Below are positions 10,201 to 17,532 of a DNA stretch of 64,000 bases, in pieces. Under the pieces are notes generated by a model that was given only the letters and a program-made list of their open reading frames with translations, was not told where the DNA came from and did not search any database. Made by a program: the position numbers and the translations under genes. Position 1 is the stretch's first letter, and every line of letters begins with the position of its first letter. This stretch comes from Deltaproteobacteria bacterium (GTDB taxonomy: Bacteria; Desulfobacterota; Desulfomonilia; UBA1062): NCBI GenBank assembly GCA_018433775.1, contig JAHDQN010000006.1, positions 62,001 through 126,000 on the forward strand, in the 5' to 3' direction.

Positions 10201-10508
10201 CCCATGCGGTACTCGGGGGCGAGCAGGGGAAGGGGTTTCCCGGACCGCGGGGCGGCCTTTTTGGCGGCAAGGCCCAGGTAGTAGAAGAACGTGGCGATGT
10301 CGCTGTCGCCGCTGTCGGTCTGGTACCAGAGGCAGGGGATGCCGCGGGCCTGGAGGTAGCTCGATACGAGCGTGGTCTTGCCCGAGCCGGCAGGGCTTGC
10401 GACCCAGACGGCAGGACTCTTCATGCACTCGTCCAGGAGCCGGAACGCACGCTCCCTCGGGACAGCATCAGAAGCGCGGGGCGGCGATATTTTGGTCAGG
10501 ATAGTCAT
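7290..10508 (-). CDS. STAND-type ATPase regulator with C-terminal winged helix and BTAD domain
   Basis: A 1072-residue MalT/SARP-like regulator. The N-terminal NTPase has Walker A ASPAGSGKTTL (residues 38-47) and Walker B FAIVLDN (123-129). A long alpha-helical region of TPR type follows (about 350-800). From about residue 817 there is an OmpR-like winged helix (IYTLGRFALF to NGRVSI), then a bacterial transcriptional activator domain (about 915-1060) ending LKAELGIAPSPRTEAL. The family integrates ligand or protein signals through the NTPase and activates transcription. ATG 10508 is chosen because GGAG precedes it; the 36 in-frame codons upstream contain no comparable site. Its target is unknown; the adjacent kelch-like lipoprotein gene downstream is a candidate by position only. 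Confidence 0.85.
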   Translation of the reverse strand: MTILTKISPPRASDAVPRERAFRLLDECMKSPAVWVASPAGSGKTTLVSSYLQARGIPCLWYQTDSGDSDIATFFYYLGLAAKKAAPRSGKPLPLLAPEYRMGIPVFARRYFEELYKRLKPPFAIVLDNYQEIPAGSPLHEIINIGLSCVPDGIRVVVVSRNAMPSNFTRLCANNEMKSLGWDEIRLTREETGEIAQASNGRRLDEETLSVLHEKAEGWVAGLVLLMESSKGRSGDFLTPEACAPDEAFRYFASEIFDKMDRETRRFLLLTSFLPAISVPMAETLTGVKTAGRLLKGLHEHNYFTERRQGEGPVYSYHALFRDFLKTRAADKFSGEKISEIQRKAAAVLKESGQAEDAAALLIEAEDWEEFVPFVINNAHSLISQGRSKTLEGWLAAIPKEIAGHQPWVLYWLGACRLWVSPVQSRDFFERAFHVFENAGDAAGTFSAWAGAVDTFFFEFGDFRLLDRWIGWLDARMRQGVSFPSAEVEARVAASMTGALIWRMPDHPDIEQWVNASLSLLQDGMHADVRIRPYINVIAYYLWIGEFTECSLVVDRLRKMASSGPSSPMTEIASIVAEALLLRTFIDSSEHLLNMVTSGLQKADRSGMHMMDLHLLSLGVYSCLNADNAALAGTYLREIEKVSERDRPAGSSLFLHQSAWAALLVRDAQRAVTLAAKAVRLAEETGILLPEAIGRVVLALGMCEAGDHSEAGLQLERIRGIAARTGSTYLEYLHHTAQAHCALCRDDRDRAIEALRRAMELGSRKGYTSVATFLRPDSMSRLCAEALEAGIEAEHVREIVRRLHLVPEGASKDLERWPWPIRIYTLGRFALFSNAETSGDSGKAQKKPLLLLKALIALGGRDIREEDLADTLWPEAEGDSGHNVFTTTLFRLRKMLGNDRAILLTNGRVSINDQICWVDMWAFERLCKRAEILAERAPGGTRPTELRRIAAKAACLYTGQFLQTDPDKAWAITTRERLKGRYLRLISHVARLCEQAGEHEESAGYYHKGLESDPLAEELYQGLMASCIRLGRHAEALAAYRRCRAVLKAELGIAPSPRTEALREEARNSARA

Positions 10509-10622
10509 CTGCTCCGCCGAATGCAAAAAAATGAAATATAATATTACCGGCATTGCGGAGGGATTGCAAGTCAGGATACGGTTCTCCAGGCGGGAGCAAT
10601 AAACCGATGGGGTCACCGATGA

Positions 10623-10680
10623 GGTCAGGTCTCAACAATCAACACCGAAGCAGGCAAATGTCAAATGTTGAGACCTGACC
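10623..10680. mobile_element. MITE-like inverted repeat, possibly related to REP-associated (RAYT/Y1) transposons
   Basis: A perfect 15-bp inverted repeat, GGTCAGGTCTCAACA at 10623-10637 and TGTTGAGACCTGACC at 10666-10680, encloses 28 bases. Sequences of the type GGGGTCAGGTCTCAACATTTGACA are, from memory, common at the ends of Y1-transposase (RAYT) elements in environmental bacteria. No transposase gene is present, so this would be a non-autonomous or decayed copy. Confidence 0.5.
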
Positions 10681-10747
10681 CCTATTTGCTTTTATCATAA
10701 AAATTGAGCACTTCTGACGCGGGCATTGAGCAGCTGTATGATTATTT

Positions 10748-10789
10748 GTTGTCTCAATCCATTCCCCCAAGAAGTCCATACTGTTGATT
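10748..10789 (+). repeat. Dispersed intergenic repeat, copy C (partial)
   Basis: A shortened copy of the window-wide repeat: CTCAATCCATTCCCCCAAGA, AGTCCATACTGTTGATTGGA. It runs into the 3' end of the small membrane protein gene at 10814. This arrangement matches copy B at 3495-3562. Confidence 0.5.
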
Positions 10790-10813
10790 GGAGCTCATCG
10801 GCCCGGCTCCGGA

Positions 10814-11158
10814 TCATATTCTCTGCAGATGTCTCATGAGCGTGCAATACAAACGATGCGTCAGAAAGACCATAACCGCATAAGCAAGTGCGCTGATGCC
10901 TGCAATGAAGTGGAGGTACCAGCCGTTTTTCATGTATTCATCCGGCGGGAACAGCTCCATGGGCCAGAAGATCGTAAAGCCGATCAGGTCATAGATCATG
11001 GGTGCTTCTCTCTCGGCAAAAACGGTAAGCGCCGTACCGATATACAGAAATGAGACCGCCAGGAACAGAAAGAAGGCAAGTATTGATAGTGTGGCGGATC
11101 CTCGGAGAGAGTGGGGATTTTTGAGGTGTCTGTATCTCGCTCTTTTCTGTCTAATCAT
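10814..11158 (-). CDS. Small membrane protein of unknown function
   Basis: A 114-residue protein with about three hydrophobic segments: LSILAFFLFLAVSFLYIG, MIYDLIGFTIFWPM and HFIAGISALAYAVMVFLTH. I do not recognise the family. A deleted copy lies at 3586-3696, and both copies share their downstream sequence with the dispersed repeat. The start is uncertain, since the N-terminal 20 residues are basic. Confidence 0.5.
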   Translation of the reverse strand: MIRQKRARYRHLKNPHSLRGSATLSILAFFLFLAVSFLYIGTALTVFAEREAPMIYDLIGFTIFWPMELFPPDEYMKNGWYLHFIAGISALAYAVMVFLTHRLYCTLMRHLQRI

Positions 11159-11749
11159 GATGTCGTTCTTTCCTTTCTCGATCCAGAGACTGCCAATGCA
11201 TAATCATGAGGCATGCCAGTTGGCAGGGATATATTCACCAACTATTTTCGACGCTTATCCAGAGAAAGAACACAAGCTCGTATCAGGGAACACAAGCTCG
11301 TATTTTTGATTACCGGCAAAGGAGGTAAGGTACGTTATACGGTTCGTGACAGCAATCCGGACGCGGCTTCAATAGAGAGACTCCTGCCTGAACGTGGATC
11401 TGAGGATCTTCCGGCGGCCTCTCTGTCCGGTCTGCAGGGGCCCTGCAGACCGGTGATGATCGTCGAGGCGCCAGACCGCTTGTAATGGGTGGCTCCCCTT
11501 CTGAAACCCGAGGGGTCGATTTCTTGTGTGCTCCATCGATAGCCTCGCGTTATATGCGCTTCACGACTGGTGGCTGATTGACACATTTTTTAATATCTCG
11601 CCATACTGGTGTACCAATGAATCCATTTCACACATAGATCATCTTTATTTGTTGTAATATGCACAGGCAGGACAGCCCGTATCCTCTTGAAAAGGGACGT
11701 CTCACAAACAAACTGTCAGCACACAACTCGAGGAAAGCCATATTTTCAG
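11159..11749. other. 590-bp intergenic region with no supported gene
   Basis: No open frame here has a family resemblance or a convincing ribosome site. It holds a short direct repeat AACACAAGCTCGTAT (twice, near 11270-11305) and the perfect palindrome at 11427-11453. The right end is AT-rich and probably carries the promoter of the histidine kinase at 11750. Confidence 0.5.
11427..11453. repeat. 27-bp perfect palindrome
   Basis: The arms CCGGTCTGCAGGG and CCCTGCAGACCGG meet at a single central base. No T-run follows on either strand, so it is not a standard terminator. It could be a dimer-binding operator or a transposon or attachment-site scar. Confidence 0.7.
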
Positions 11750-14119
11750 ATGGAACCATTTACAACAGATGCACAGGTGTCTTCAGAGGCAAAATACAAG
11801 GCTATATTCGACTTGGTCAACGATGCGATTTCCATCCGAGACCCGGATACCGGGGCCATTCTTGAAGTCAACAGGAAGACAATCGAGCTGTATGGCTATG
11901 CCGAAGATGAAATCCTCACGTTAACCGTAGGAGATCTCAGCTCTGGAATACCTCCCTATACCCGGGAAGAAGCGCTCGAGAAAGTCAGAGCGGCACAGAA
12001 GCAGGGCAACCTTGTCTTTGAATGGCTCTACAAGGATAAGTCCGGACGGCTGTTCTGGGCGGAGGTTGATCTCAAGCCCGCCATCATCAGCGGCAACAAA
12101 GTCGTCATCGCTGTGGTACATGACATCACGGATCGCAAGCGGATGGAGGAGTTCTTGCGACAGAGCGAGGAGCGCCTCCGAACGCTGGCCGATGCCATGC
12201 CCCAGCTCGTCTGGATCGCCGACCCCGACGGGACGGTGGACTACTACAACGAGCACTACAAGGACTACCGGGGCATTACCAGGACGGGGGATGGAACCTT
12301 CGAGTGGAGCCTGGTGCTGCACGAGGACGATGTCCAGCCCACCAAGGATGCCTGGCGCCGCTCCATGGAGACCGGAGAGGTCTACCAGATCGAGCATCGG
12401 GCCCAGCTGGCCGACGGCACCTATCAGTGGCACCTGAGCCGGGGATTTCCCCTGCGCGATGCACAGGGGAAGATCGTCAAGTGGTTCGGCACCGCCACCA
12501 ATATCGAGATCGTTAAGCGGGCTGAAGAGAAGGTCCGGAGGCTCAATGCCGAACTCGGGCAGAAGGTGAAGGAGCGCACCAGAGAGCTGGCACAGACGGT
12601 GACAGTGCTTGAGCGGCAGCGCGAGGTCCTGCAGACGGTTTTCGACAACATCCCGGTGATGCTGCACGTCCATGATAAAGAAGGCAACAACGTCCTGGTG
12701 AACCGCGAGTTCGAAAGGCTGCTCGGGTGGTCTCTGGAAGAGCTCGGGAACATGGATATCCTGGATGCCACATACCCCGACCCTGACTATCGGAAAGAAG
12801 TCTGGGAATACATCCAGGCGGCACAGCCCGGCTGGAGGGACATGGAGGCCACCACCCGTTCAGGAGTCATCCTTCCGACCTCCTGGACCAATGTGCGGCT
12901 CTCGGACGGCTCCCGGATCGGCATCGGCATAGATGTCAGCGAGCGGCGGAAGATGGAGCAGGATGTCCGGCGCCTCGTAAAGGCTATCGAGCAGGCAGGC
13001 GAGGGCATTACGATATTCAGCTCCGAGTGGACCTTCGAGTATGTCAATCCCGCCTACGAAGAATTGAGCGGCTACCGGCGCGATGAGCTCATGGGCAGGA
13101 ATGTTTCCGCCTTTACCGACTACTTCGTTGACAGCCGGTTCGAGACCATTATGGAGTACGTCACCCGGCAAGAGAAAGAATGGAGAGGCCGGCAGAAGGG
13201 GGTGAAAAAGAGCGGGGAAACCTTCGACATCAGCTTGGCGGTCACGCCGGTACACAACGAGAAAGGCGAGGTCGTGAATTTCATCGAGGTGGCCCGTGAC
13301 ATCACCGGAGAAGTGAGGATGCAGGAACAGCTCTCCCAGAGCCAGAAGCTCGAGGCTATCGGTACATTGGCAGGAGGCATTGCGCACGACCTGAAGAACA
13401 TTCTGACCCCCATCATTCTCAACGCCGAGATCGCCATGATGGATCTGGAAGAGGATCACTCTGTCCGTGAGCTGCTTCAGGAGATCATGCAGGCAGCGAA
13501 GATGGGAACGGATCTGGTGAAACAGATCGTGACCTTCAGCCGGCAGATTCCCAAGGAGAAGAGGCCGGTGGCGATCGAACCGGTGGTCAGGGAGGCGGTG
13601 GATTTCCTCAAGTCCGCGCTTCCCTCAACCATAGATATCCATCAGCAGTTCAATTCCGGTGATGCCGTGGTGCTGGCGGATCCCACGCGGATCAAGCAGG
13701 TGATGATCAATTTAGGCACCAATGCAGGACATGCCATGAGGGAGAACGGCGGCGAGCTGGATGTAAGGCTGACCAGGAAAAATCTGGGCAAGGAGGAGGC
13801 AAAGAGACTCTCTCCCGACCTCGAGGCGGGCTCGTATGTACTGATCATGGTGAGGGACACGGGGGTAGGGATGGACGAGCAGGTCATGCAGCGGATCTTC
13901 GATCCGTTTTTCACCACCAAAAAGCACGGGGAGGGCACCGGGATGGGCCTCTCCGTGGTGCACGGGATAGTCAAGGATCATAAGGGAGCAGTAAGAGTGT
14001 GGAGCAGACCCGGAAAAGGCTCCACCTTCTCCGTGTGGCTGCCGGTGCTCCGGGACGATACGGAGAAGGATCGTGCAGACATACTCCCCGTGCACGGGGA
14101 TTTCCCGGGAAGGACATAA
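11750..14119 (+). CDS. Four-PAS hybrid-free sensor histidine kinase
   Basis: A 789-residue kinase without membrane segments. Four PAS/PAC modules run from about residue 15 to 530: KAIFDLVNDAISIRDP, LADAMPQLVWIADPDG, VFDNIPVMLHVHDKEG and AIEQAGEGITIFSSEW. The HisKA domain has GGIAHDLKNIL with phosphoacceptor His546. The ATPase domain shows an N box (INLGTNAGHAM), a G1 box (DTGVGMD) and a G2 box (GEGTGMGLSVV). It is likely a soluble sensor of redox, ligand or energy state. No response regulator is adjacent. ATG 11750 has AGGAAAG about 14 bases upstream; a TTG at 11687 would add 21 unlike residues. Confidence 0.85.
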   Translation: MEPFTTDAQVSSEAKYKAIFDLVNDAISIRDPDTGAILEVNRKTIELYGYAEDEILTLTVGDLSSGIPPYTREEALEKVRAAQKQGNLVFEWLYKDKSGRLFWAEVDLKPAIISGNKVVIAVVHDITDRKRMEEFLRQSEERLRTLADAMPQLVWIADPDGTVDYYNEHYKDYRGITRTGDGTFEWSLVLHEDDVQPTKDAWRRSMETGEVYQIEHRAQLADGTYQWHLSRGFPLRDAQGKIVKWFGTATNIEIVKRAEEKVRRLNAELGQKVKERTRELAQTVTVLERQREVLQTVFDNIPVMLHVHDKEGNNVLVNREFERLLGWSLEELGNMDILDATYPDPDYRKEVWEYIQAAQPGWRDMEATTRSGVILPTSWTNVRLSDGSRIGIGIDVSERRKMEQDVRRLVKAIEQAGEGITIFSSEWTFEYVNPAYEELSGYRRDELMGRNVSAFTDYFVDSRFETIMEYVTRQEKEWRGRQKGVKKSGETFDISLAVTPVHNEKGEVVNFIEVARDITGEVRMQEQLSQSQKLEAIGTLAGGIAHDLKNILTPIILNAEIAMMDLEEDHSVRELLQEIMQAAKMGTDLVKQIVTFSRQIPKEKRPVAIEPVVREAVDFLKSALPSTIDIHQQFNSGDAVVLADPTRIKQVMINLGTNAGHAMRENGGELDVRLTRKNLGKEEAKRLSPDLEAGSYVLIMVRDTGVGMDEQVMQRIFDPFFTTKKHGEGTGMGLSVVHGIVKDHKGAVRVWSRPGKGSTFSVWLPVLRDDTEKDRADILPVHGDFPGRT

Positions 14120-14138
14120 GGGATGGATCCCAGGAAAA

Positions 14139-14747
14139 TCATTGGACCAGCTTCTTGCCCAGTCTGCGGGCCTTTCTCCTTGCCCGCGCGCCGATATCCT
14201 GGTGTGGTTTCCGGGCGGCCAGGCCGATGAAGAGAACCCCTGTGGTTCCGGCTCCCATGAGGTCCGCGGCCTGCTTCAGCAGGCCGGTGATGCGGGTGGT
14301 GTAACGCGCCAGGAAGGCGGGCGCGGCAGAAGAGACTACCACCACGGCCCGCCTGGGGTTCTCTTTTGTGCGTTTCCTGGGGACCATCGCCTCCCACGGC
14401 CAGCAGGCATAGCAGATCAGCCGCTCGATAAACCGCTTCATGATCGCCGTGACCGTCCCGAAATTCATGGGCGAGGCGAGTACAAGGGCATCTGACTGCT
14501 CGACCTTGTCCAGAATGCCGGCCATGTCATCAGAGAGCGGGCATGTGCCCCGCTCATGCCCAGCCTGGCCGGCGCAGGTGCGGCAGTTGGTGCAGAACTC
14601 GATGCGGGTGTCTGTGAGATGGATCTTTTCGGCCAGGGCGCCTTGTTCCCGGGCCGAGGCGAGGATCTCGTCCACCGCGGTATCGATGATCCCGCCCTTG
14701 CGATAGGTCCCGACGATCGCGGTCACCTTTTTCTGCCTGTTCGTCAC
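14139..14747 (-). CDS. NADPH-dependent FMN reductase / iron-sulfur flavoprotein-like
   Basis: A 202-residue flavodoxin-fold protein of the PF03358 type. GTYRKGGIIDTAVDEIL near residue 13 is the FMN phosphate-binding loop. SPMNFGTVTAIMKRFIERL (around 92-110) is the second flavin loop typical of the family. FCTNCRTCAG (CxxCxxC) near residue 51, with a later Cys (TCPL), suggests an iron-sulfur site as in archaeal and clostridial Isf proteins, but the spacing differs, so this is not certain. It probably transfers electrons from NAD(P)H or ferredoxin. The start is a GTG preceded by AAAGG. It is convergent with the histidine kinase gene. Confidence 0.75.
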   Translation of the reverse strand: MTNRQKKVTAIVGTYRKGGIIDTAVDEILASAREQGALAEKIHLTDTRIEFCTNCRTCAGQAGHERGTCPLSDDMAGILDKVEQSDALVLASPMNFGTVTAIMKRFIERLICYACWPWEAMVPRKRTKENPRRAVVVVSSAAPAFLARYTTRITGLLKQAADLMGAGTTGVLFIGLAARKPHQDIGARARRKARRLGKKLVQ

Positions 14748-14800
14748 AATCCTTTCCCTCGATGATGGGGTGACGGGTCATTCCCCATGAAAATGCACCC

Positions 14801-15394
14801 TCAAGCATGCCCGCCGATCCCGCGGCTGAGAAGCAGGCAGCCCCCAGTGTAGCGGATGAACTCGTTTTCTGCAAGATCCACGCGCCGGACCACCTCAAAC
14901 CCGAGAGAGCGGTACAGATTCATTGCAGGGGTATTGTCGGCGAACACGATCAGGCTCACCACCCGATACCCCGCTTCCCGGGCGCGATCCTCGGTCAGCT
15001 CCATCAGCCTCTTCCCGATACCCCGTCCGCGGAAACGCTCATACACCCCCAGGGCATCGACATACCAGCTGCCTTCGACCCGTGCGCGATAGAAATCTCG
15101 CATATGATCGAGCTGTTCCGGGGGCAGGCGCGAAGCAAGAACAGGACTGATGCCGTGGAAACGGGAGGGGAAGGACAGTGCCATGCCGGCGATCCCGTTC
15201 CCATACCCGGCGACGACGGCGTTCTTGTAGGTGAGGGGATAGACGTCGTCCTCCAGGGCATCGGTGATGACCCTGACCGGAGACCGTCCGGGAAACACGC
15301 TGCGGTACAGATATTCGACCACCCCGCCGGACGAGAGGACGATGAGCTCCGCCAGCTCCCGGCAGTCGCGTTTCCTGCCTGGCCTGTAACGCAT
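14801..15394 (-). CDS. GNAT-family N-acetyltransferase
   Basis: A 197-residue acetyltransferase. The acetyl-CoA binding motif A is seen as YVDALGVYERFRGRGIGKRL (about 112-131), with R/Q-x-x-G-x-G/A matched by RFRGRGIG. Motif B is NTPAMNLYRSLGFEVV. Such enzymes acetylate amines or protein N-termini; the substrate here cannot be told. ATG 15394 is preferred over the GTG two codons upstream, though both have only a weak site. The gene follows the deiodinase-like gene on the same strand, 76 bp away, so they may be co-transcribed. Confidence 0.8.
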   Translation of the reverse strand: MRYRPGRKRDCRELAELIVLSSGGVVEYLYRSVFPGRSPVRVITDALEDDVYPLTYKNAVVAGYGNGIAGMALSFPSRFHGISPVLASRLPPEQLDHMRDFYRARVEGSWYVDALGVYERFRGRGIGKRLMELTEDRAREAGYRVVSLIVFADNTPAMNLYRSLGFEVVRRVDLAENEFIRYTGGCLLLSRGIGGHA

Positions 15395-15470
15395 GTCCAC
15401 GACATATCCACGAGGCTGCTGTTTTTTTCAGGGCGCTCCCACGGTACGGGAAGACCCGCCCTTTATTCGC

Positions 15471-16334
15471 TTACCGAAGGAGTCTGGTGCCGATATAGAG
15501 CCCTGCTCCCCCCATGGCCGCACGTGCCGATGTGGAAAGCGGCCTGGCCCGGAGCGCGACCGGGGAGATCGCGGGCTTGAGCTTGTAACCCGCCTTCAGT
15601 CCGTAGGCGGAGCCCGGCAGGGTGCTCTCCAGGTCCGAGAAGCTCTGGGGCAGTCCCCGTTCGATGGCGGGCCAGCCGGCCACCATCATGGCCATGATAT
15701 GGGGCTTCCTGTCGACGCCGCCCCGGACGACGCAGGCGGCCTCACGGCGGGTGAGGTCTTCCAGGGCGCGATACAGCGAGGGCGCGTGTCCCCAGATATT
15801 GTAGAACGAGATGCGGCCTTCGGAGCTGATCAGATAGGAGGGATTCGCCAGCCCGCCGTACGCCTGATGGACGCTTCCCGCAAGGTCGTCCACCAGCACC
15901 TGCCAGGGCAGGCAGTCGCACTCCTTATAGATCCTCGCATCTTCGAGCTTCTGCTCGTACGAGCTGTACGACTGGACACAGGGGCCGGGATGGGCCTGGC
16001 GGATAAAGATATCGAGAAAGTGCACGCGATCAAACCAGTTGTTGTAGAGCTTGGTGAACGGCTCGACCGAGCCGATCGCGGCCGGTCAGGTTATGGAGCT
16101 GAACCGCAGGACCACGGGCTTTCCCCGCAGGCTGCTGAGCCGCACCAGGTTCCCTTCCGTGTTCTCCAGCTCGAAATCCGGGGCCGGGCAACCGGGCCCG
16201 ATGCCTCTGACGGCCATGGTTCCTCTGATATCCATCATGGCGTATTTCCGGGAGAAATGATAATAGTTGTAATCCTCTACTCCAAGACGGTTTTCCATGG
16301 TATCGAAGAGTTCCGTTACGGTCTTTTCTTCCAT
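15471..16334 (-). CDS. Deiodinase-like selenoprotein with in-frame UGA (Sec83)
   Basis: The frame from ATG 16334 (preceded by AGGAGG) is interrupted only by a TGA at 16086-16088 and continues in the same frame to 15471, giving 287 residues. The first part is a thioredoxin fold: GPGCPAPDFELENTEG, then LSSLRGKPVVLRFSSIT. The UGA follows SSIT directly and is followed by P. This matches the GSxTUPP active site of iodothyronine deiodinases (PF00837). A downstream IRQAHPG matches the conserved EAH(P/A) motif. The bacterial members are probably thiol/selenol oxidoreductases rather than hormone enzymes. A SECIS-like hairpin lies just after the UGA. A true nonsense mutation is less likely, because codon usage and family similarity continue for 204 codons. 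Confidence 0.85.
16056..16088 (-). promoter_or_regulatory. Bacterial SECIS-like hairpin after the UGA codon
   Basis: On the minus strand, the UGA is followed by 11 bases, a 6-bp stem CGGCUC/GAGCCG with apical loop GGUC, then a U-U mismatch and two further pairs at the stem base. The loop begins 17 bases after the UGA. The known bacterial SECIS has an apical GG(U) loop at this kind of distance; in E. coli fdhF it is GGUC about 18 bases downstream. It would recruit SelB for selenocysteine insertion. Confidence 0.8.
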
Positions 16335-16735
16335 ATGACCTCCTGATTCTTCAGGCGAGGGTTCGTTAAAGGATATATATACTCTTATGAATAGCAGTCA
16401 GCGCCCTGATTGAAAGTGCTCCCCCTTTCGGAGAGGCGGTCCTGTCGTGCCGGCTCCTGGGCCTTATGCCCGCCGGTGCCCGGACTCGTACCGCATGCAG
16501 GGCCTCCAGGGGCTTGAGCACCTTCGATATACGCTCGGAACGGGCCTTCAGGAAGGCGGCTAAAAGGAAAGATCATCAGGGAAATTGATCGATTGCGGGG
16601 CAGAACAGGCATGTCCGCCCGGGAAGATAAAAATCACGGACAGCGCCGTTTATTTCAAGGCGCCGCATACAATGGCCTGCGAGCGCGGGACCTCCTGAAA
16701 AAAACCGGCCCCGCGAGAAAAGAGCCTGCCGGCCC
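16335..16735. other. Intergenic region, 401 bp
   Basis: No supported gene was found. The right part (16698-16735) can form the terminator of the minus-strand gene ending at 16736. The left part should hold the promoter of the deiodinase-like gene; an AT-rich stretch GGATATATATACTCTTATGA lies at about 16370-16390. Confidence 0.4.
16698..16735 (-). terminator. Probable intrinsic terminator
   Basis: Read on the minus strand directly after the stop at 16736, GGGCCGGCAGGC and GCGGGGCCGG can pair, followed by a run of seven T. Confidence 0.45.
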
Positions 16736-17080
16736 TTACTTGAACCGCTTGTCCGGCCCGCTGAGAATGGTGAATTCCGAGAGCAGCCCGATGCCGTTGC
16801 CGCCTTCGAGGAAGCGGTAGCCGATCAGTTTCTGCCCCTGGAACTTCTCCGCCTGAATCATGACGACCGGGGTCTCTTTCTTCGTGTCATGATCCATATG
16901 GATGGCGCACGCGGGCAGACTCACTTTGAGCGGCTTCATCTGACTCGGATTGTTGATGTAGAACACGGCCAAGCCCGCATCGACATCATCCTTGGTCGCG
17001 ACCCTGTCTCTGATACAGGGTGTTTCACTCCAGTTCGTGATGTCGAGGGGTCCCCACAAGTCGTTGATTTGATCTGCCAT
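16736..17080 (-). CDS. Hypothetical protein, 114 aa
   Basis: A 114-residue protein beginning MADQINDLWGPL, with GAGGAGG close upstream of ATG 17080. It has no signal peptide or membrane segment. Features are a mixed alpha/beta pattern, VFYINNPSQMKPLKVSLPACAI and VVMIQAEKFQGQKLIGYR. The family was not recognised. A single-gene unit with its own terminator is likely. Confidence 0.55.
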   Translation of the reverse strand: MADQINDLWGPLDITNWSETPCIRDRVATKDDVDAGLAVFYINNPSQMKPLKVSLPACAIHMDHDTKKETPVVMIQAEKFQGQKLIGYRFLEGGNGIGLLSEFTILSGPDKRFK

Positions 17081-17439
17081 GCAGTTCCTCCTCAATATAT
17101 GGAAGTATGTTCTTAACACAGTATAAGTGTATTGAACAGCACCAAGTCAGGCATTCTGTCTTTTTCAAGGGATTATCAGGGAAAAATGAGCTTTATCATA
17201 CTGATAACAGGCCCTTGCGATCAAATGCTCGGTTCAGGTGGTGTATCGTAGAGAATTTACTGGATTTCTGTATGTAGAATAGCGGGAGCTGCTGCCGTGG
17301 AGGAATGTGCAGCAAGGGCGCACCCCTCGATGGCGATCCATCCGGCATGGCAGGATGCCCCAATCCCCCAATCCGGTGCCGGGTGCCTTCAGGCAGCCTG
17401 GGTGCAAACCACAACTGCAAGGAATTCCAACTGAAAGTA

Positions 17440-17468
17440 TTGACTCCTTGATCGGTTGCAGTTATAGT
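17440..17468 (+). promoter_or_regulatory. Sigma-70-type promoter for the acyl-CoA synthetase gene
   Basis: TTGACT (17440-17445), a 17-base spacer and TATAGT (17463-17468) match the -35/-10 consensus well. The likely start of transcription is about 55-60 bases before ATG 17533. The rest of the 450-bp gap (17081-17532) shows nothing else I can name. Confidence 0.55.
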
Positions 17469-17532
17469 TCACCCGGCAGAAAATGATGGGCACCCGGGGT
17501 GTCCCTGATATGTGGAGAGAGGAGAGTGAACC

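Noticed and set aside
11213-11485. A possible 90-residue protein on the plus strand
   Set aside because: No ribosome site, no family resemblance, and it runs through a perfect palindrome.
16025-16086. Two separate genes on the minus strand (16334-16086 and 16025-15471)
   Set aside because: They are in the same frame, separated only by a UGA and 20 sense codons, and fit a single deiodinase-like protein.
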